Numbered from the stretch's first letter, positions 42,034-51,957 are shown. The stretch: DNA of 64,000 bases from Rhynchopus sp. YZ270_cl-10 (GCA_964035575.1 OZ037857.1:496001-560000); one strand, 5' to 3'. The notes: generated by a model from the letters alone, not told the origin. Numbers and translations are program-made.

Positions 42034-42650
42034 AAAAGACCCGGTTTGACCCGGTCTGAGCTTTTTGGGGTCAAAAAAAAAAAATTTTTTCGCGCTGCGC
42101 GCGAAAATGACACTGCATGTGCGACCTGGTTATTACACTTCTTTGGAACTTGCGCAACAGCGTTTGTGCCTTGATGAAGGGGAGTAGGGTCCATGTTCCC
42201 CCTTTGTGCAGCACACCGAACTTCACGCACTCGGCAAAAGTGGATTTCTCGGCGGTCATGGCCCCAAAGGTTCCTGGCGAAGCCACGGTACGCAACATTT
42301 CAAAAAAATTGCGCTTAAAATTGTACATTTTGGGGTGGGTTGCAAGCTTGCAATCTTGCGCCGCAGGCGCACGGTACGCTACTTTTATTATTTCGCCATG
42401 CTGCATGCTTCCTTTTCCTTCGGCGTTTGACTAATTGAGTCGCGTTCTGGCTGTGACGAGGTCACTTTGTTCATGAGGCCATTTCTGGTCACTCTCAGAG
42501 GCTCGTGTGAGGTACCAAAAAAAATCGATTTTCTCCCAAAATTCCAAATCCCATTTTTTTTTTTTTTTCCAAACCGGGTTTTTCGCCAAAATCCCATTTT
42601 TTTTTTTTTTGACCCGGTTTTGAAACCGGGTCAGTAGACGCACCTCCACC
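42034..42650. repeat. Dispersed noncoding repeat with palindromic ACCCGG borders
   Basis: The left side has a direct pair of GACCCGGT blocks (42047-42060). The right side has a palindrome with arms GACCCGGTTT and AAACCGGGTC (42610-42633). Inside are a short GCGC palindrome (42090-42104) and a 25-base block at 42355-42379 that recurs exactly, inverted, at 49471-49496. Two short overlapping open frames lack any family resemblance. It looks like a nonautonomous mobile element just upstream of the ESCRT-III gene. No target duplication could be fixed. Confidence 0.5.
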
Positions 42651-42835
42651 CCTGGTTGAGAAAAGTGGGGGGAAAGGAGTCGATTACAGGATATCTGGGG
42701 AAAGATTTTAAATAAAAATCAATGGAAATTGGAGAATTTTTCGTTTTTTTTTTTTTGTATACTTGACCGCACACTCCCTCCCACTTCCCCACCCCCCATC
42801 CCCTGACCGATGCTGTGCCTATAAACACATAAAAT

Positions 42836-43969
42836 TTACCATTCCGACTTCTGTTTTAAAGTAAAGATACGGGTTGAGGCCCCTATTTGGACTGGCGTGT
42901 TGAGGGTCCATTTGTGGAAGGCTTTTGCCTCAATTTTGTTTCCGCCGACTTTTGTGCCCCATTGGGAACCGAGGTCTTGGAGGAAGGTTTCGTTCTTTTG
43001 TGGGTTGTGCACTACTGCGAGGTGGACACGCGACACGGACGGATGGGCCTGGGGGAAGTCCACTACTGCTTCACTTTTACCGAGGAGATAGTACGGATGT
43101 GCGGAGATGTCTAGTGTTTCAACGGTCTGTCCGTCCTTCTGCACTGCGATGATAAGGGTTACATCTGTCCTCCGCCCGGCCCACTCCGGCGGTGTGTAGT
43201 GATCCGCCTGCTGCTTCATTTTGTTCCGCACAATACGGTCCAAATGGCGGTCCTCTTTGCTCCTCGCCTCCTCCTGCACTCTGCGCATCTCCTCTGCACG
43301 GCGCTTCTTTTCTTCTAGGAGTAGCTTTTCTCTGGACACCTTTGGTTCTTCTTCTCTCGCTTCTGGGTCAGGAATTGCTGCTCTTTGTGGAGAAGGGGGC
43401 GGGGAAGGGGAAGGGGACTTCGCAATACGCGGGGGGCTTGCTATGGTCTCCCCTCTGTCGAGACGCGCCTTCTTTGCGCGGAGTTCCTCTAGCTCCGCGA
43501 GGTCGTGTTGGAGTTCTGCGCGGCGGCGTTCCTTCCGTTGGCGGCGCGCTTCGCTGACGGCAAGGCGGTATTGTTCTTGCTCGGTGGGGACGATGTCGTA
43601 GGTTTTGTTTTCGCGTGCAGCATAGTCGGAGAGGGTAAGCGCAGCGTTCGCTTCACGCTCTTCGTTTTCTTTGTCAGCTTTCGCGCGCTCCGTCCAATTT
43701 GTCATATGCGACGTATCGTTGGCCCCCTTAGTCTTCTTATCATAGAAGTCGTCCCCCAACATCCCATGCTCCCTCGCGCTCGCCATAGCAACGCTCGCAT
43801 GCTGGATGTCCTCAGTGCAGTCTCGTCCATGATGTCCCACCTTCCCACACTTATAACAAGTAATCCCTGCCCCGCAATTCTGAAATATATGTCCAAACTG
43901 TCCACACTTCGTACAATACTCCTTCTCCACAACAGGAACCTTCCGTTTAAGTTTCAGGCGATGGGACAT
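42836..43969 (-). CDS. CCHC zinc-knuckle and FHA domain protein, NIPP1/kanadaptin-like FHA
   Basis: Single exon, 377 residues from the ATG at 43969. Two CX2CX4HX4C zinc knuckles lie at residues 19-32 and 38-51; such knuckles bind single-stranded RNA. A long charged, probably coiled region follows (about 75-255) with a Ser-Pro-rich patch near 200. An FHA domain, which binds phosphothreonine, occupies 260-373: PEWAG lead-in, YLLGK strand, PSVSRVH core and a GASTRIFTL end. The PEWAG start and GASTR end are closest to NIPP1 and kanadaptin, proteins tied to splicing and phosphatase regulation. A role in nuclear RNA processing is inferred. The combination of paired knuckles with a C-terminal FHA is uncommon as far as I know. 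Confidence 0.85.
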   Translation of the reverse strand: MSHRLKLKRKVPVVEKEYCTKCGQFGHIFQNCGAGITCYKCGKVGHHGRDCTEDIQHASVAMASAREHGMLGDDFYDKKTKGANDTSHMTNWTERAKADKENEEREANAALTLSDYAARENKTYDIVPTEQEQYRLAVSEARRQRKERRRAELQHDLAELEELRAKKARLDRGETIASPPRIAKSPSPSPPPSPQRAAIPDPEAREEEPKVSREKLLLEEKKRRAEEMRRVQEEARSKEDRHLDRIVRNKMKQQADHYTPPEWAGRRTDVTLIIAVQKDGQTVETLDISAHPYYLLGKSEAVVDFPQAHPSVSRVHLAVVHNPQKNETFLQDLGSQWGTKVGGNKIEAKAFHKWTLNTPVQIGASTRIFTLKQKSEW

Positions 43970-44126
43970 CTTAAAGGGTGTATTCTGTAGGGTAGGGAGG
44001 TGGAGGTCAGGGGGGATAGGATGGGGTAAGAGGAAAAGGGTGTTTGGGTGTTTTCTGTATCTACATAAATATCTTGTTTGGAGGGGGGAGAGAGGGAGGG
44101 AGTTGGTATCGGGGGTTGCTGTATGC

Positions 44127-44213
44127 AAGTTGGCTTGAAACTTCTCGTGGCAGTGTACCTTGGTAGCACCGTGGGGTGGACCCCAACCATGCAAGTCCTA
44201 CATCCATTTCGAG
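44127..44213 (-). repeat. Spacer-family element A4 (long form)
   Basis: Matches 58482-58579 over about 90 bases: AAGTTGGCTTGAAA, a CTCGTGGCAGTGTACC block, a GGGTGGACCCC hairpin and a CATCCATTTCGA end. It lies about 160 bases upstream of the FHA gene start. Confidence 0.65.
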
Positions 44214-44263
44214 CTAAAAGCTAAAAGCTAAAAGCTAAAAGCTAAAAGCTAAAAGCTAAAAGC
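44212..44263. repeat. Tandem 7-base repeat, AGCTAAA
   Basis: About 7.4 perfect copies of AGCTAAA directly beside the long spacer-family element. It is not at a chromosome end in this window, so a telomere reading is not supported. Confidence 0.9.
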
Positions 44264-44611
44264 CCTGTTCTAAATTAAAAATCCCCCTCTTTTTGCTCTG
44301 ATTGCCCTGAGAAAAAAAAATAGAGGCTGAGAGAGAGTGCAAAGCAGCACTGTACACCCGCAAACGTAGGTGCAAAAAAAAAAAGTGTTGTCTGTGGGTT
44401 ATCGAACCTCGAAGTGTTGAACTGGAGGACGTTGCTCACAGAAAAACTGTAAAATTTGTTTTTTTTTTTAAACACGGTTTGGTGGCGGTCGGTCGATGAC
44501 CAGTCGACTGCCGCCGCCACCTTTTGTGCGCTCATTGGAAATAATAAAAACCCCTTCGTCTTTTGTTTAGTTGGGTACGCTACCCACGCCACACACACAC
44601 AAACACATTGT

Positions 44612-44645
44612 GTGATGAATGTGCCTCATGGCCCACACATCATAT
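44612..44645 (-). repeat. Spacer-family hairpin E3
   Basis: On the plus strand: GTGATGA, ATGTG, a loop with CCTC, then CACAT and CATC, giving a stem of five pairs with an outer extension. Confidence 0.5.
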
Positions 44646-44805
44646 CTACAAAACAGGCCCTGGGCGCAGGCCATTCCAGAAACACGTTGCAATATCAAAC
44701 AACAAAATGTGGGGGGGAGGAGGGGGAAAAGGATGGGGGTTTTTTTGCTCTAAATAACTCATCTGAATGTGAGGTTTTCTCACTTCACTTCACTTCTCTT
44801 TTTTA

Positions 44806-45232
44806 CTGGGGGGGGGGGGGGGGGGGGGCTAATACAAGAGGTACCTCTTCTATTAGGCGTAAGAATTTACGCCTAAAAAAAATTTTTTTAGCTGGAAGTC
44901 TAATACAAGAGGTACCTCTTGTATTAGCTTTTTTTTTCTGGACTTTTGCTAATTTTTTTTCTGGATTTTTACTCTCGCCAACCAGTAACACGGGAAAATT
45001 TTCAAATTTTTGATCGTACCTGGCCGCAATTGAAAGATTTTGAGCAAACCTTTCATTTGACACCATCGATTTATTTTTTTGAAAAAAAGTGATCAAATCA
45101 AATAAAGGAAAGAATAAAGTACCTCTTGTATTAGCCGGTAAAAAATCGCGAAAATCCCGATTTCAAAGTACCTCTTGTATTAGGCATACCTCTTGTATTA
45201 GCAGTACCTCTTGTATTAGCCCCCCCCCCCAG
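44806..45232. mobile_element. TA-flanked inverted-repeat element (MITE-like, 427 bp)
   Basis: Begins CTGGG with a run of 21 G and ends in a run of C then CCCAG; both ends abut TA, the target duplication of Tc1/mariner-type elements. Each terminus continues with CTAATACAAGAGGTAC in inverted orientation. The same 16-base unit recurs several times inside (44829-44857, 44901-44929, 45119-45134, 45167-45220), once as a 28-base perfect palindrome at 44902-44929. No transposase frame is present, so it would be nonautonomous. Confidence 0.65.
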
Positions 45233-45809
45233 TAATTCTGTTTTTATTTTTTTTATTTTTGCAAAATTGTTGGAGTAGCGTGGTTTGCCTCGGTTGTGTT
45301 GCCGTTGTGCAATCTCCACTTTTTTTTTTTGCAATCGAGAATGCGCTGTTCCGAAGATTCTGTGCTCAATTGTCGCCCAAAAGGATTTAACCCTTTTTTT
45401 TTTGGAAAAATGTGCTGAGATTTGCAGCATCTGCTCTCTCCGCGGTCTGCAGGAGCGATACATAACGTGGTCATTGCAACAAGAGAAACGTTGGTTTAAG
45501 ATCATCCTCATTTCATGCTTGGTCACCTGCACAGTTTTTGTTTTCTCCACAAAAAAAGAAAAACGAAAAAGAAATCACCCCCTTTCTGCCCGACAGTCCA
45601 TAGAGACTGCTGAACAATACATTTTTCTCCATCGACACAAACACTACTTCTCTGCGGGATTATCGAACCCCCAGAGAGCACTTCCTCATTAACATATAAA
45701 AAAAAACCGTTTACGGTGTAACTTCCCCCCTTTTTGGGGGATTTTCTTTTACCTGAGATTATTCTTCTCCTAACTGCAATTTTTTTGTAATTTTTTTTTT
45801 CTCAAAATC

Positions 45810-48800
45810 TCACCATTCTAGACTGCCAAACCTATCGACCACCTTTTGGGCTGATTCCAGATCCATTTGGACCTTTTTCCTCATGTAGAATACAGAGCAG
45901 TCTTTGTTGCTGCAGAGCACCTCTTCGTGCAGGGAGCCTTGGCACCTTTGGCACTGCGTCCAGACACGGGAGAAGAGGGTCCCGAATTGGTTGCGCTTTG
46001 CCACCTCGCGTGCATAGATCTCTGCCTCATTGGGGGTGCATTCTTGGCAAAGTGGCCCTGTCGCGTTGGACGTCAGCTTCGCCTTGCAACCTACACAAGA
46101 CAACACAACCTTCGCAAACTTCATCAGTCCAGTCGCGCGTGGTGTAGGCTTCGCCATCTTCCTTGTGTGATCTCCAGACAACAACGTCGATTCCGGGTTA
46201 GGCAGCACCCCCGCGAACAGTCTCAGCAACGGCTTCTTCAATTGGTGCTCCAGGTAGTGCTCTGCATCAATGGGGAGGTTGTTCTCCAGGACGTACAATG
46301 GGTCCTCACTCTTTTCGAAGGCGCGTGCGTTCTTCAATCCTTTGATGATAACATAGGGTACACGGTCGCCCACGGTGGGGGCAGATCCTGGGTCACGTTT
46401 GCGCATTCTCTCTGCAAGCTCTGAGTGTGCCTGTTTGCCAGCGTACTCTTCCTTTTCCATGGTGAGGGTCTTGCTGATGACCAGGTGGGAGACGTCGAGG
46501 CGGTTCATCAGAAGGTCGGAGATGACCTGTTTGACGTAGCGCACAGCGTTGTCGACAGAACGTTCAAGGAGAATCGTTTTAAGCACCTTCTGGACAAGGT
46601 TGGCCGCAAGGGGGCAGTTGTCGCGACGTACGCTCTCAATACCCTTGGCGTCGATCTTGTCGTAGTTATCAGGGTTCGTCCACAGCAGGCCAGCGTAACG
46701 CTTTTTGTTCATCAGGAGGTACGGCAAATAGCACTTCTCAAACTCAAGCTTGACAGGGGTAGGAAACAGTTTGGTGACCTGCCCCGCCGCCTCCTCGCCA
46801 AGCTCCATCGATCTCGCAAGAGACACCTCCTTCCCAAAGTCAACCATCACCGAGTCGGTATCTCCATAAATCACCTTCGCATCCGCTTCGTACCCATTCT
46901 CAACAGTGTACTGCTGCTCTACGGCGTTCTTTGTGACTTCAATCATCTCACGCCCATAAGATGTGACCGCCTTACTGATTGCCAGGCAAGGTAGCTTTCC
47001 TACTGTTGCTCCTGTAAAACCGTAGACAGAGTTTGCGGAGATTTTGAGTGCCAGCTGGCGTCCGTTGTACACAGCCTGCTCCATGGGGTCGGTGGCTAAC
47101 GCCATCGCCTTCTTCGCCTTCTTCCGCTCTGACAGCAGTTCGTTGAGGATACGTGGCAGCAGACCTTCCTTCTTGGCCTTCTTCACGAAGAGGTCGCCGG
47201 AGGGTGTTTTCTCGTAGTCTTCGCCTTCGACGAGGTTGTATTTGTTGGCGTCGGAGTGGGAGTGGAGGAGGGTCGAGTAGCAGAGGTTGTGCGCCATCAT
47301 GATGGAGGGGTACAGCGAGGCAAAGTCGAGCGTGGCGATGGGGTGGTTGTAGAAGCCACGGATGGGGTCGATCACGGTGGCGCCTTCGTAGGTGTTCTCT
47401 TCGCTGGTGTTGACGTCGACGGTGGGGAAGAGGAGGTCCTCTGCAAGCGTCTTGCGGAGAATCTGTGAATAGACCTTAATCTGCTGTCCTTTGTCGATGA
47501 GCCATGATGCAGGGACACCGGTGACGCGGGCCATCTCGATAAGGTTGATGGCGGTCATAAGCTTCTCCATCAGCCGTAGAGGCAGCAGTGCGTCCTTATG
47601 GCAGTAGCGTGCAAGACGGTTGCGTGTCTCCTCGTCGCCGTTCTGCAGCTTTGCAATGATGGAGTGGTGGACATCCTCCTTCTGTTCACCAAGGAAGTTG
47701 TGTGCCACGTTGTTCAGAGTGTACGAACGCAGCTTGTGGTCGCGTTGGATGATGACAAGCAGGTCGACCAGGATGTGCCCGGGGGTTTCGAGTTCCTGGA
47801 ATTCGCGCTTGCCGTGCGCTTTGTTCTGGAAGACCTTCTTGCGCATGGTGGTCTGCAAATCGCGGACACGAGAGAGGTAAGGGAAGGACACCACGTTCAA
47901 CGTCGCCGCACGGTCCAAGAGGTACGGAAAGTCGAAGTTGACAATGTTGTAGCCTGTAGAGTGTTGTGGGAATGTTTGAAGGGGGAGGGGGGGGGAAACA
48001 ATGTGAGAAGAGATAGCACCCTAACGTAACAGAGATAATAGCAGCGAGGGGAACATAACAGCCCTCGGGTGATTCTCATTCAAGGCAAAGTTTTGAAAGA
48101 TGAATGTGCCTCTCGTACACATCTTTTGCCACCGTTTAAAAAGAGAAAAATTGAGGGATCTAAGTCTCTCGCACTTCGTCTACAAGAAGCAATATGTGGA
48201 AAACTGTCCTCTCCAGGTCCATACCTGTCACCATGTCTGCATCAATGACCTTGTAGAACTCCTTAAATGCTATGAGCAAGTCTTTTTCCTTTTCAAAGCA
48301 GATGACGTCCACACCGGGGATGGGGGCTGTCTTTTTGAGGCAAAAGACGACGTCGAAGAAGGACGCACTGCTGCCGAGGATACGACCAGAGACTGCGATT
48401 TGGATGACAGGGTCAAGCTGGGCCTCGGGGAACTTCCCGGGACGCCCTTCACACTCAATATCAAACGACAGAACACGCAGTGGCGCCACCTGCATGTACT
48501 CCCCCGCGGCATCATGGGCCACTAGCTTATCAAATGCAATGTTGATTTCTATCTGTGAATTCGACGTCTTCCTTTCCACAGCCCTATACGACCCTGCAGG
48601 ACACGTAATCCAGTTTGCCCCGCCGATCTTTGTGTCGACCATGAAACGCAATTCGAATAAAACGTTGCTCTCGTATGTCATGAACTGGTATGCTCCGGTG
48701 AACAGAATAGGGAACTCCACCCCACCACCACCATGTGTCCCCTTGCCTTCGAGGATGCCACGAACCTTAGGGACAAACCCGGGCATGAGTGTGGTGACGC

Positions 48801-49230
48801 GGATGAAGTTCGCTGGGGTGTCGTTTTGGTAGTTGAGAAGCGTCATGCGCGAGGCTATGCTGATCGAGGTGACCGGCTCGGAGCATTGGCAAGAGATCTC
48901 AGCACGTCTGTTGAGCATGGCTCGAAAGGGCTCGCAGTGGCTTGCGTTGAAATCCGGCGGCGCCTGAATCCAAAAGTAGGGCTCAAACCCATGCACCACG
49001 CACATCACACTGTTCCCCTCCTTCGTGCACCCAAAGATACGAATCGCCGTCACATCACGCACCTGGGATACTTGCGGGCCAGGCATCCCAGGGATAGGCT
49101 GTGTACGGAACTGCTTGATGTCCACAAGCTGGAAGTTGACATCCTCATATTCCCACCCCAACTTCACTGCCTGGCGTGCAAGTCCTGGATCAGGAACGTA
49201 CGGCCTCGACGTTTCATCATAATATTGCAT
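45810..49230 (-). CDS. POLD1: DNA polymerase delta catalytic subunit (two exons)
   Basis: Exons 49230-48225 and 47953-45810 give 1,049 residues, near the usual size (human 1,107). It is the replicative family B polymerase with 3'-5' proofreading, acting in the nucleus with PCNA. Visible motifs: exonuclease I FDIECEG (about 256), exonuclease II GYNIVNFDFPYL (336), built across the splice junction, exonuclease III YCHKDALLPL, polymerase A DFASLYPSIM (546), polymerase C YGDTDSV (698), the KKRY segment (750), and two C-terminal cysteine clusters, CxxC...CxxC near 954 and 1001, for zinc and the iron-sulfur site. All catalytic acids are intact. The N-terminus is short, and the family's PGMPGPQV segment is present. 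The ATG at 49230 is chosen because the open frame further upstream runs into an inserted repeat and has no ATG. Confidence 0.97.
47954..48224 (-). other. Intron of the DNA polymerase delta gene (271 nt)
   Basis: Boundaries GTATGG and CTACAG, phase 1. Splicing restores the invariant exonuclease II motif VTGYN. It contains the spacer-family hairpin at 48097-48127. Confidence 0.92.
48097..48127 (-). repeat. Spacer-family hairpin E1 inside the polymerase intron
   Basis: On the plus strand: AAGATGA, ATGTG, loop CCTCTCGTA, CACAT, CTTTT. The inner stem pairs ATGTG with CACAT and an outer AAAG pairs with CTTT. Confidence 0.6.
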
Positions 49231-49265
49231 TAGAGATCTGCGTTGGTGAGTTTTGGGGGAAAGAT

Positions 49266-49563
49266 CAGGCACTCCGCTAGGTACTAAAGTTCTGTTGATT
49301 GTCAACAGAACTTTTTGAAAATGGGGAAAAAAAGAAAAAAAAAAAAAGTTCTGCTGAGTGGTTCAGACCCGTTCTACCTGTCAAAAAAGCTCAGGAGAAG
49401 AAGATATGGAGAGGTGAGTGCTCAAACGTCCCAAAAAAGTCAAAATCGGGCGTTGGTAAAAAAAAAAGTTGCGTACCGTGCGCCTGCGGCGCAAGCATGT
49501 ACCCCACCAACGTGGACCATCAACAGAATATTTTCAAAATCGGAAATCCTAGCGGAGAGCCTG
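49266..49563. mobile_element. Nonautonomous DNA transposon with 9-bp target duplication upstream of the polymerase gene
   Basis: Termini CAGGC and GCCTG are inverted and continue as CTCCGCTAGG (one early mismatch), with a second inverted match at TTCTGTTGAT. The direct repeat GGGAAAGAT abuts both ends (49257-49265 and 49564-49572). A 9-bp duplication fits Mutator-like elements; an 8-bp reading would fit hAT, whose ends often start CAGG. An inner perfect hairpin, arms AAAGTTCTGTTGA and its complement, lies at 49289-49317. No transposase is encoded. It sits 27-36 bases upstream of the polymerase ATG. Confidence 0.7.
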
Positions 49564-50110
49564 GGGAAAGATTTAAATTTAAAAAAAAAAAAATGGTTGA
49601 TTTTCTGTTTTGCTCGTGGTGAAGAAAGGTTGCCAAGAAAAAAATAATATTGTACCCAAGATTCTCGTGTGCAGTCACAGAGGTAGAGCTTGTGAAGAGT
49701 GTTGACCTTTCCGACGTGAGGAAGCGAAAGAGGGTGATGAGGTATTTGAAATGAGGGGGGGGATGGGTGTGTATGTCTTGCTCCCCCCCGTTCTGCCCCT
49801 TGGCAGCGTAATTATACAAAACAGAACACCCAAAAATAAAAACTAGAAATATAACGTACCGTTTTACCCCAAACACAATTGTGCACATTTGGCGATATAC
49901 ACCTGACCTGTGCCTACGTTAGACACACGTTTGGTCTACGTGCACACAAGTACACACAATAACACCTAAATTTCTCGGGGGGAAAGAAACGGTACATATA
50001 AAAGAATTCCCCGTTCCCAAAAAGAAAGCCGGTTTAGAAGCGGCAAAAAAAAAAAGATGCTAGCGGTGTGTTGTTAGTTTAGTGCCCCAAAAAAAACCCT
50101 CCCCAAAAAA

Positions 50111-50152
50111 AAGTTTACTTGAAATACAACAGCCCGCTCGTAACAGTATACC
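50111..50152 (-). repeat. Spacer-family element A2
   Basis: Shares 25 consecutive bases with the copy at 41005-41045. On the plus strand a GTATACC end is followed by a T run. It lies about 170-210 bases downstream of the transporter stop. Confidence 0.7.
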
Positions 50153-50319
50153 TTTTTTAAAAAAAACGGGAACTTGGAGAACAAGAAACGGGAACTCTCG
50201 TTGCTCAAATCTGCTGATTATTTGCAGCTCTTTTTTTTTGCCACTCAAGACAGTTCCTCGGGGTTTTTTTTCTCGCCGTTTTTTTTTTTCTTCTTCTTTT
50301 TCACATCAGAATTCCCAAC

Positions 50320-51957
50320 CTAAATAAACTCCGCTTCTTTATCCCTTTCGTTTGACAACTCATGGGACATCGCAGTTTTAATAAAGCTGAGGTACTGTCC
50401 TGAGAGGCGGTACTGTGTCCAGATGATCATTTCAAGAGACGTGAAGACCAGGGGTATCGCGAAGGTCATGCTGAGCGCGCACATCCAGAGCTCTAGCTGG
50501 CTGGAGCTGGCACGACTGAGATAATGATAGCCTACCATGGGAGCCAACGACTGCGCGGGCTTTGAGAAGAGCGAGATGGACCCAAAGATCATAGAGCTCA
50601 TGAGGTGGCGACGTTTGTGGATGACGCAGTCTTCATCGATAAGATCCGTGATGAGAAGCGGCTGCAGCCTGCACACATTCTCTGTCAACACTCTGTTCAA
50701 CAGCAACGACCCTGCCAACACAAACGCAAGCAATGACACCGTATGCCCATTCGCATCCGCCTTCAGCAAATCACTATCAATCAACTTCATCGTCCCCTTA
50801 TTCGCCCCCACCGCAACCGATTTATCAGACCCGGTAATAAGCCCCACCATCGTCACTGCAGGTTGATCCAAATTTGCCTCACGCAAACCAAGAACAGAAG
50901 CTGCAGGAATACGCAAAATGCTGGACACCCAAAGCAACCCCAATAAACAAACTCCCAAACGGGCTGCAAACAGTAACATCACCACCGTCTTCTTTGACAT
51001 CACACGGAGAACTGGAGTTAACAACACTGTACCAATATGGGGGAGAACAAATGAAGCGTAGATTACTGCACTCTGATGTGCATAGGTGACGTGCCTGCCA
51101 ACAAGGAGGAGGAGAAAGATTGAAAAGAAATTTGTCGAAAAGGTGCAGGAAAACTGCTGAAGCAGCGCCATGAGCGCGAAAGACCAGAGGTTCTTCTGTT
51201 TGAGGGTCTGCTTGCTGAAGGTGACCAACGATGGGGTGTCTGAGGTGCAACGTGGTGACGCGCCCATGAGGTGACCACACGACTCATCAATATGCTTCGA
51301 GGTCGATGTGTACTGAAACCCTACGCACGATATCACTGCTGCTGCCACTGCGTAATATCGGAACGTCGCCAAATTCTGCGGATCCCATGACATATGCGCA
51401 AAGAAGATTGCCGCAGACCCAGCAATCTGACACGCCGCACCGTACATCGTACAACGCTCCCTTTCAACGTTATCTGTCGTCATATCTGCAAGCAAAGCTT
51501 GGTGGTTCACTAAAGTGTACGACAGCCACCCATCATACGCCATTAGCACTACAATAAGGTGAAGCCCCGCCAAAGTCGGGCTCGTGTCCCCGCTACCCCA
51601 CGGAAACCACATAAGGATAAACGATACCGCCCACATAGGCCCGCCACGTTTAATGCGTGGGGTCCGTCTCTTGTACACCCCCTTCGACGTTTCAATGACG
51701 TTCTTATCTGCAAACCATCCGCACGCAGGATCGTTCAGACTGTTCCACACACAATATACGATCTGTGCAGTCATAAACCACCCTTCGCTCACCTTCGACA
51801 CCGAAACCGCCATTTCCACATAGTAAGTAATGAAGATGTTGTTGAGCACTGCCGCACTGAAGTTCGTCATACCATACGCAAGGGCGCGGTGGTGCCGTGT
51901 TGACCCAAGATACGTCATGAAGGTGTCGCCACGGCGTGGGGGAGGTGGTGTGTCCAT
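50320..51957 (-). CDS. Major facilitator transporter, TMEM180/MFSD13A-like
   Basis: Single exon, 545 residues, start ATG at 51957. About 12 hydrophobic segments are seen. The segment near residues 30-75 (LAYG...LNNIFITYYVEMAVSVSKVSEGWFM...VWNSLNDPACGWFADK) closely follows the TMEM180 signature, including the WNSLNDP and GW-(F/L)-(A/S)-D motif after helix 2. The rest has MFS-like loops and a charged, probably cytoplasmic tail ending in Glu-rich sequence. TMEM180 relatives belong to the GPH-like branch of the MFS; substrate is not known for the family and cannot be read here. An integral membrane location is near certain. Confidence 0.85.
   Translation of the reverse strand: MDTPPPPRRGDTFMTYLGSTRHHRALAYGMTNFSAAVLNNIFITYYVEMAVSVSKVSEGWFMTAQIVYCVWNSLNDPACGWFADKNVIETSKGVYKRRTPRIKRGGPMWAVSFILMWFPWGSGDTSPTLAGLHLIVVLMAYDGWLSYTLVNHQALLADMTTDNVERERCTMYGAACQIAGSAAIFFAHMSWDPQNLATFRYYAVAAAVISCVGFQYTSTSKHIDESCGHLMGASPRCTSDTPSLVTFSKQTLKQKNLWSFALMALLQQFSCTFSTNFFSIFLLLLVGRHVTYAHQSAVIYASFVLPHIGTVLLTPVLRVMSKKTVVMLLFAARLGVCLLGLLWVSSILRIPAASVLGLREANLDQPAVTMVGLITGSDKSVAVGANKGTMKLIDSDLLKADANGHTVSLLAFVLAGSLLLNRVLTENVCRLQPLLITDLIDEDCVIHKRRHLMSSMIFGSISLFSKPAQSLAPMVGYHYLSRASSSQLELWMCALSMTFAIPLVFTSLEMIIWTQYRLSGQYLSFIKTAMSHELSNERDKEAEFI

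Larger units (their letters stand above)
43970..45809. other. Spacer between the FHA gene and DNA polymerase delta
   Basis: No supported gene in 1.8 kb. It contains spacer-family copies at 44127-44213 and 44612-44645, a 7-base tandem repeat at 44212-44263, a TA-flanked inverted-repeat element at 44806-45232, and A/T-rich sequence from 45235 to the polymerase stop. Confidence 0.6.
49231..50319. other. Spacer between DNA polymerase delta and the transporter
   Basis: No supported gene. It holds a terminal-inverted-repeat insertion (49266-49563), a spacer-family copy (50111-50152) and A/T-rich sequence. The polymerase promoter must lie here or partly within the insertion. Confidence 0.6.

Noticed and set aside
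42071-42434. Two overlapping open frames of just over 100 codons on opposite strands
   Set aside because: They lie within a dispersed repeat, share a segment with another repeat, and show no family resemblance or coding-like composition.
44394-44410. B-box-like GGTTCGATAACC on the minus strand, also near 45655-45676 and 52825-52846
   Set aside because: No acceptor, D or anticodon arms can be drawn around any of them, so they are not called tRNA genes. Two share a CTCTGGG...CAGAG-type hairpin but too little else.
49231-49305. Upstream extension of the polymerase frame by 25 codons
   Set aside because: It has no ATG, runs into the inserted element, and adds sequence not found in the family.
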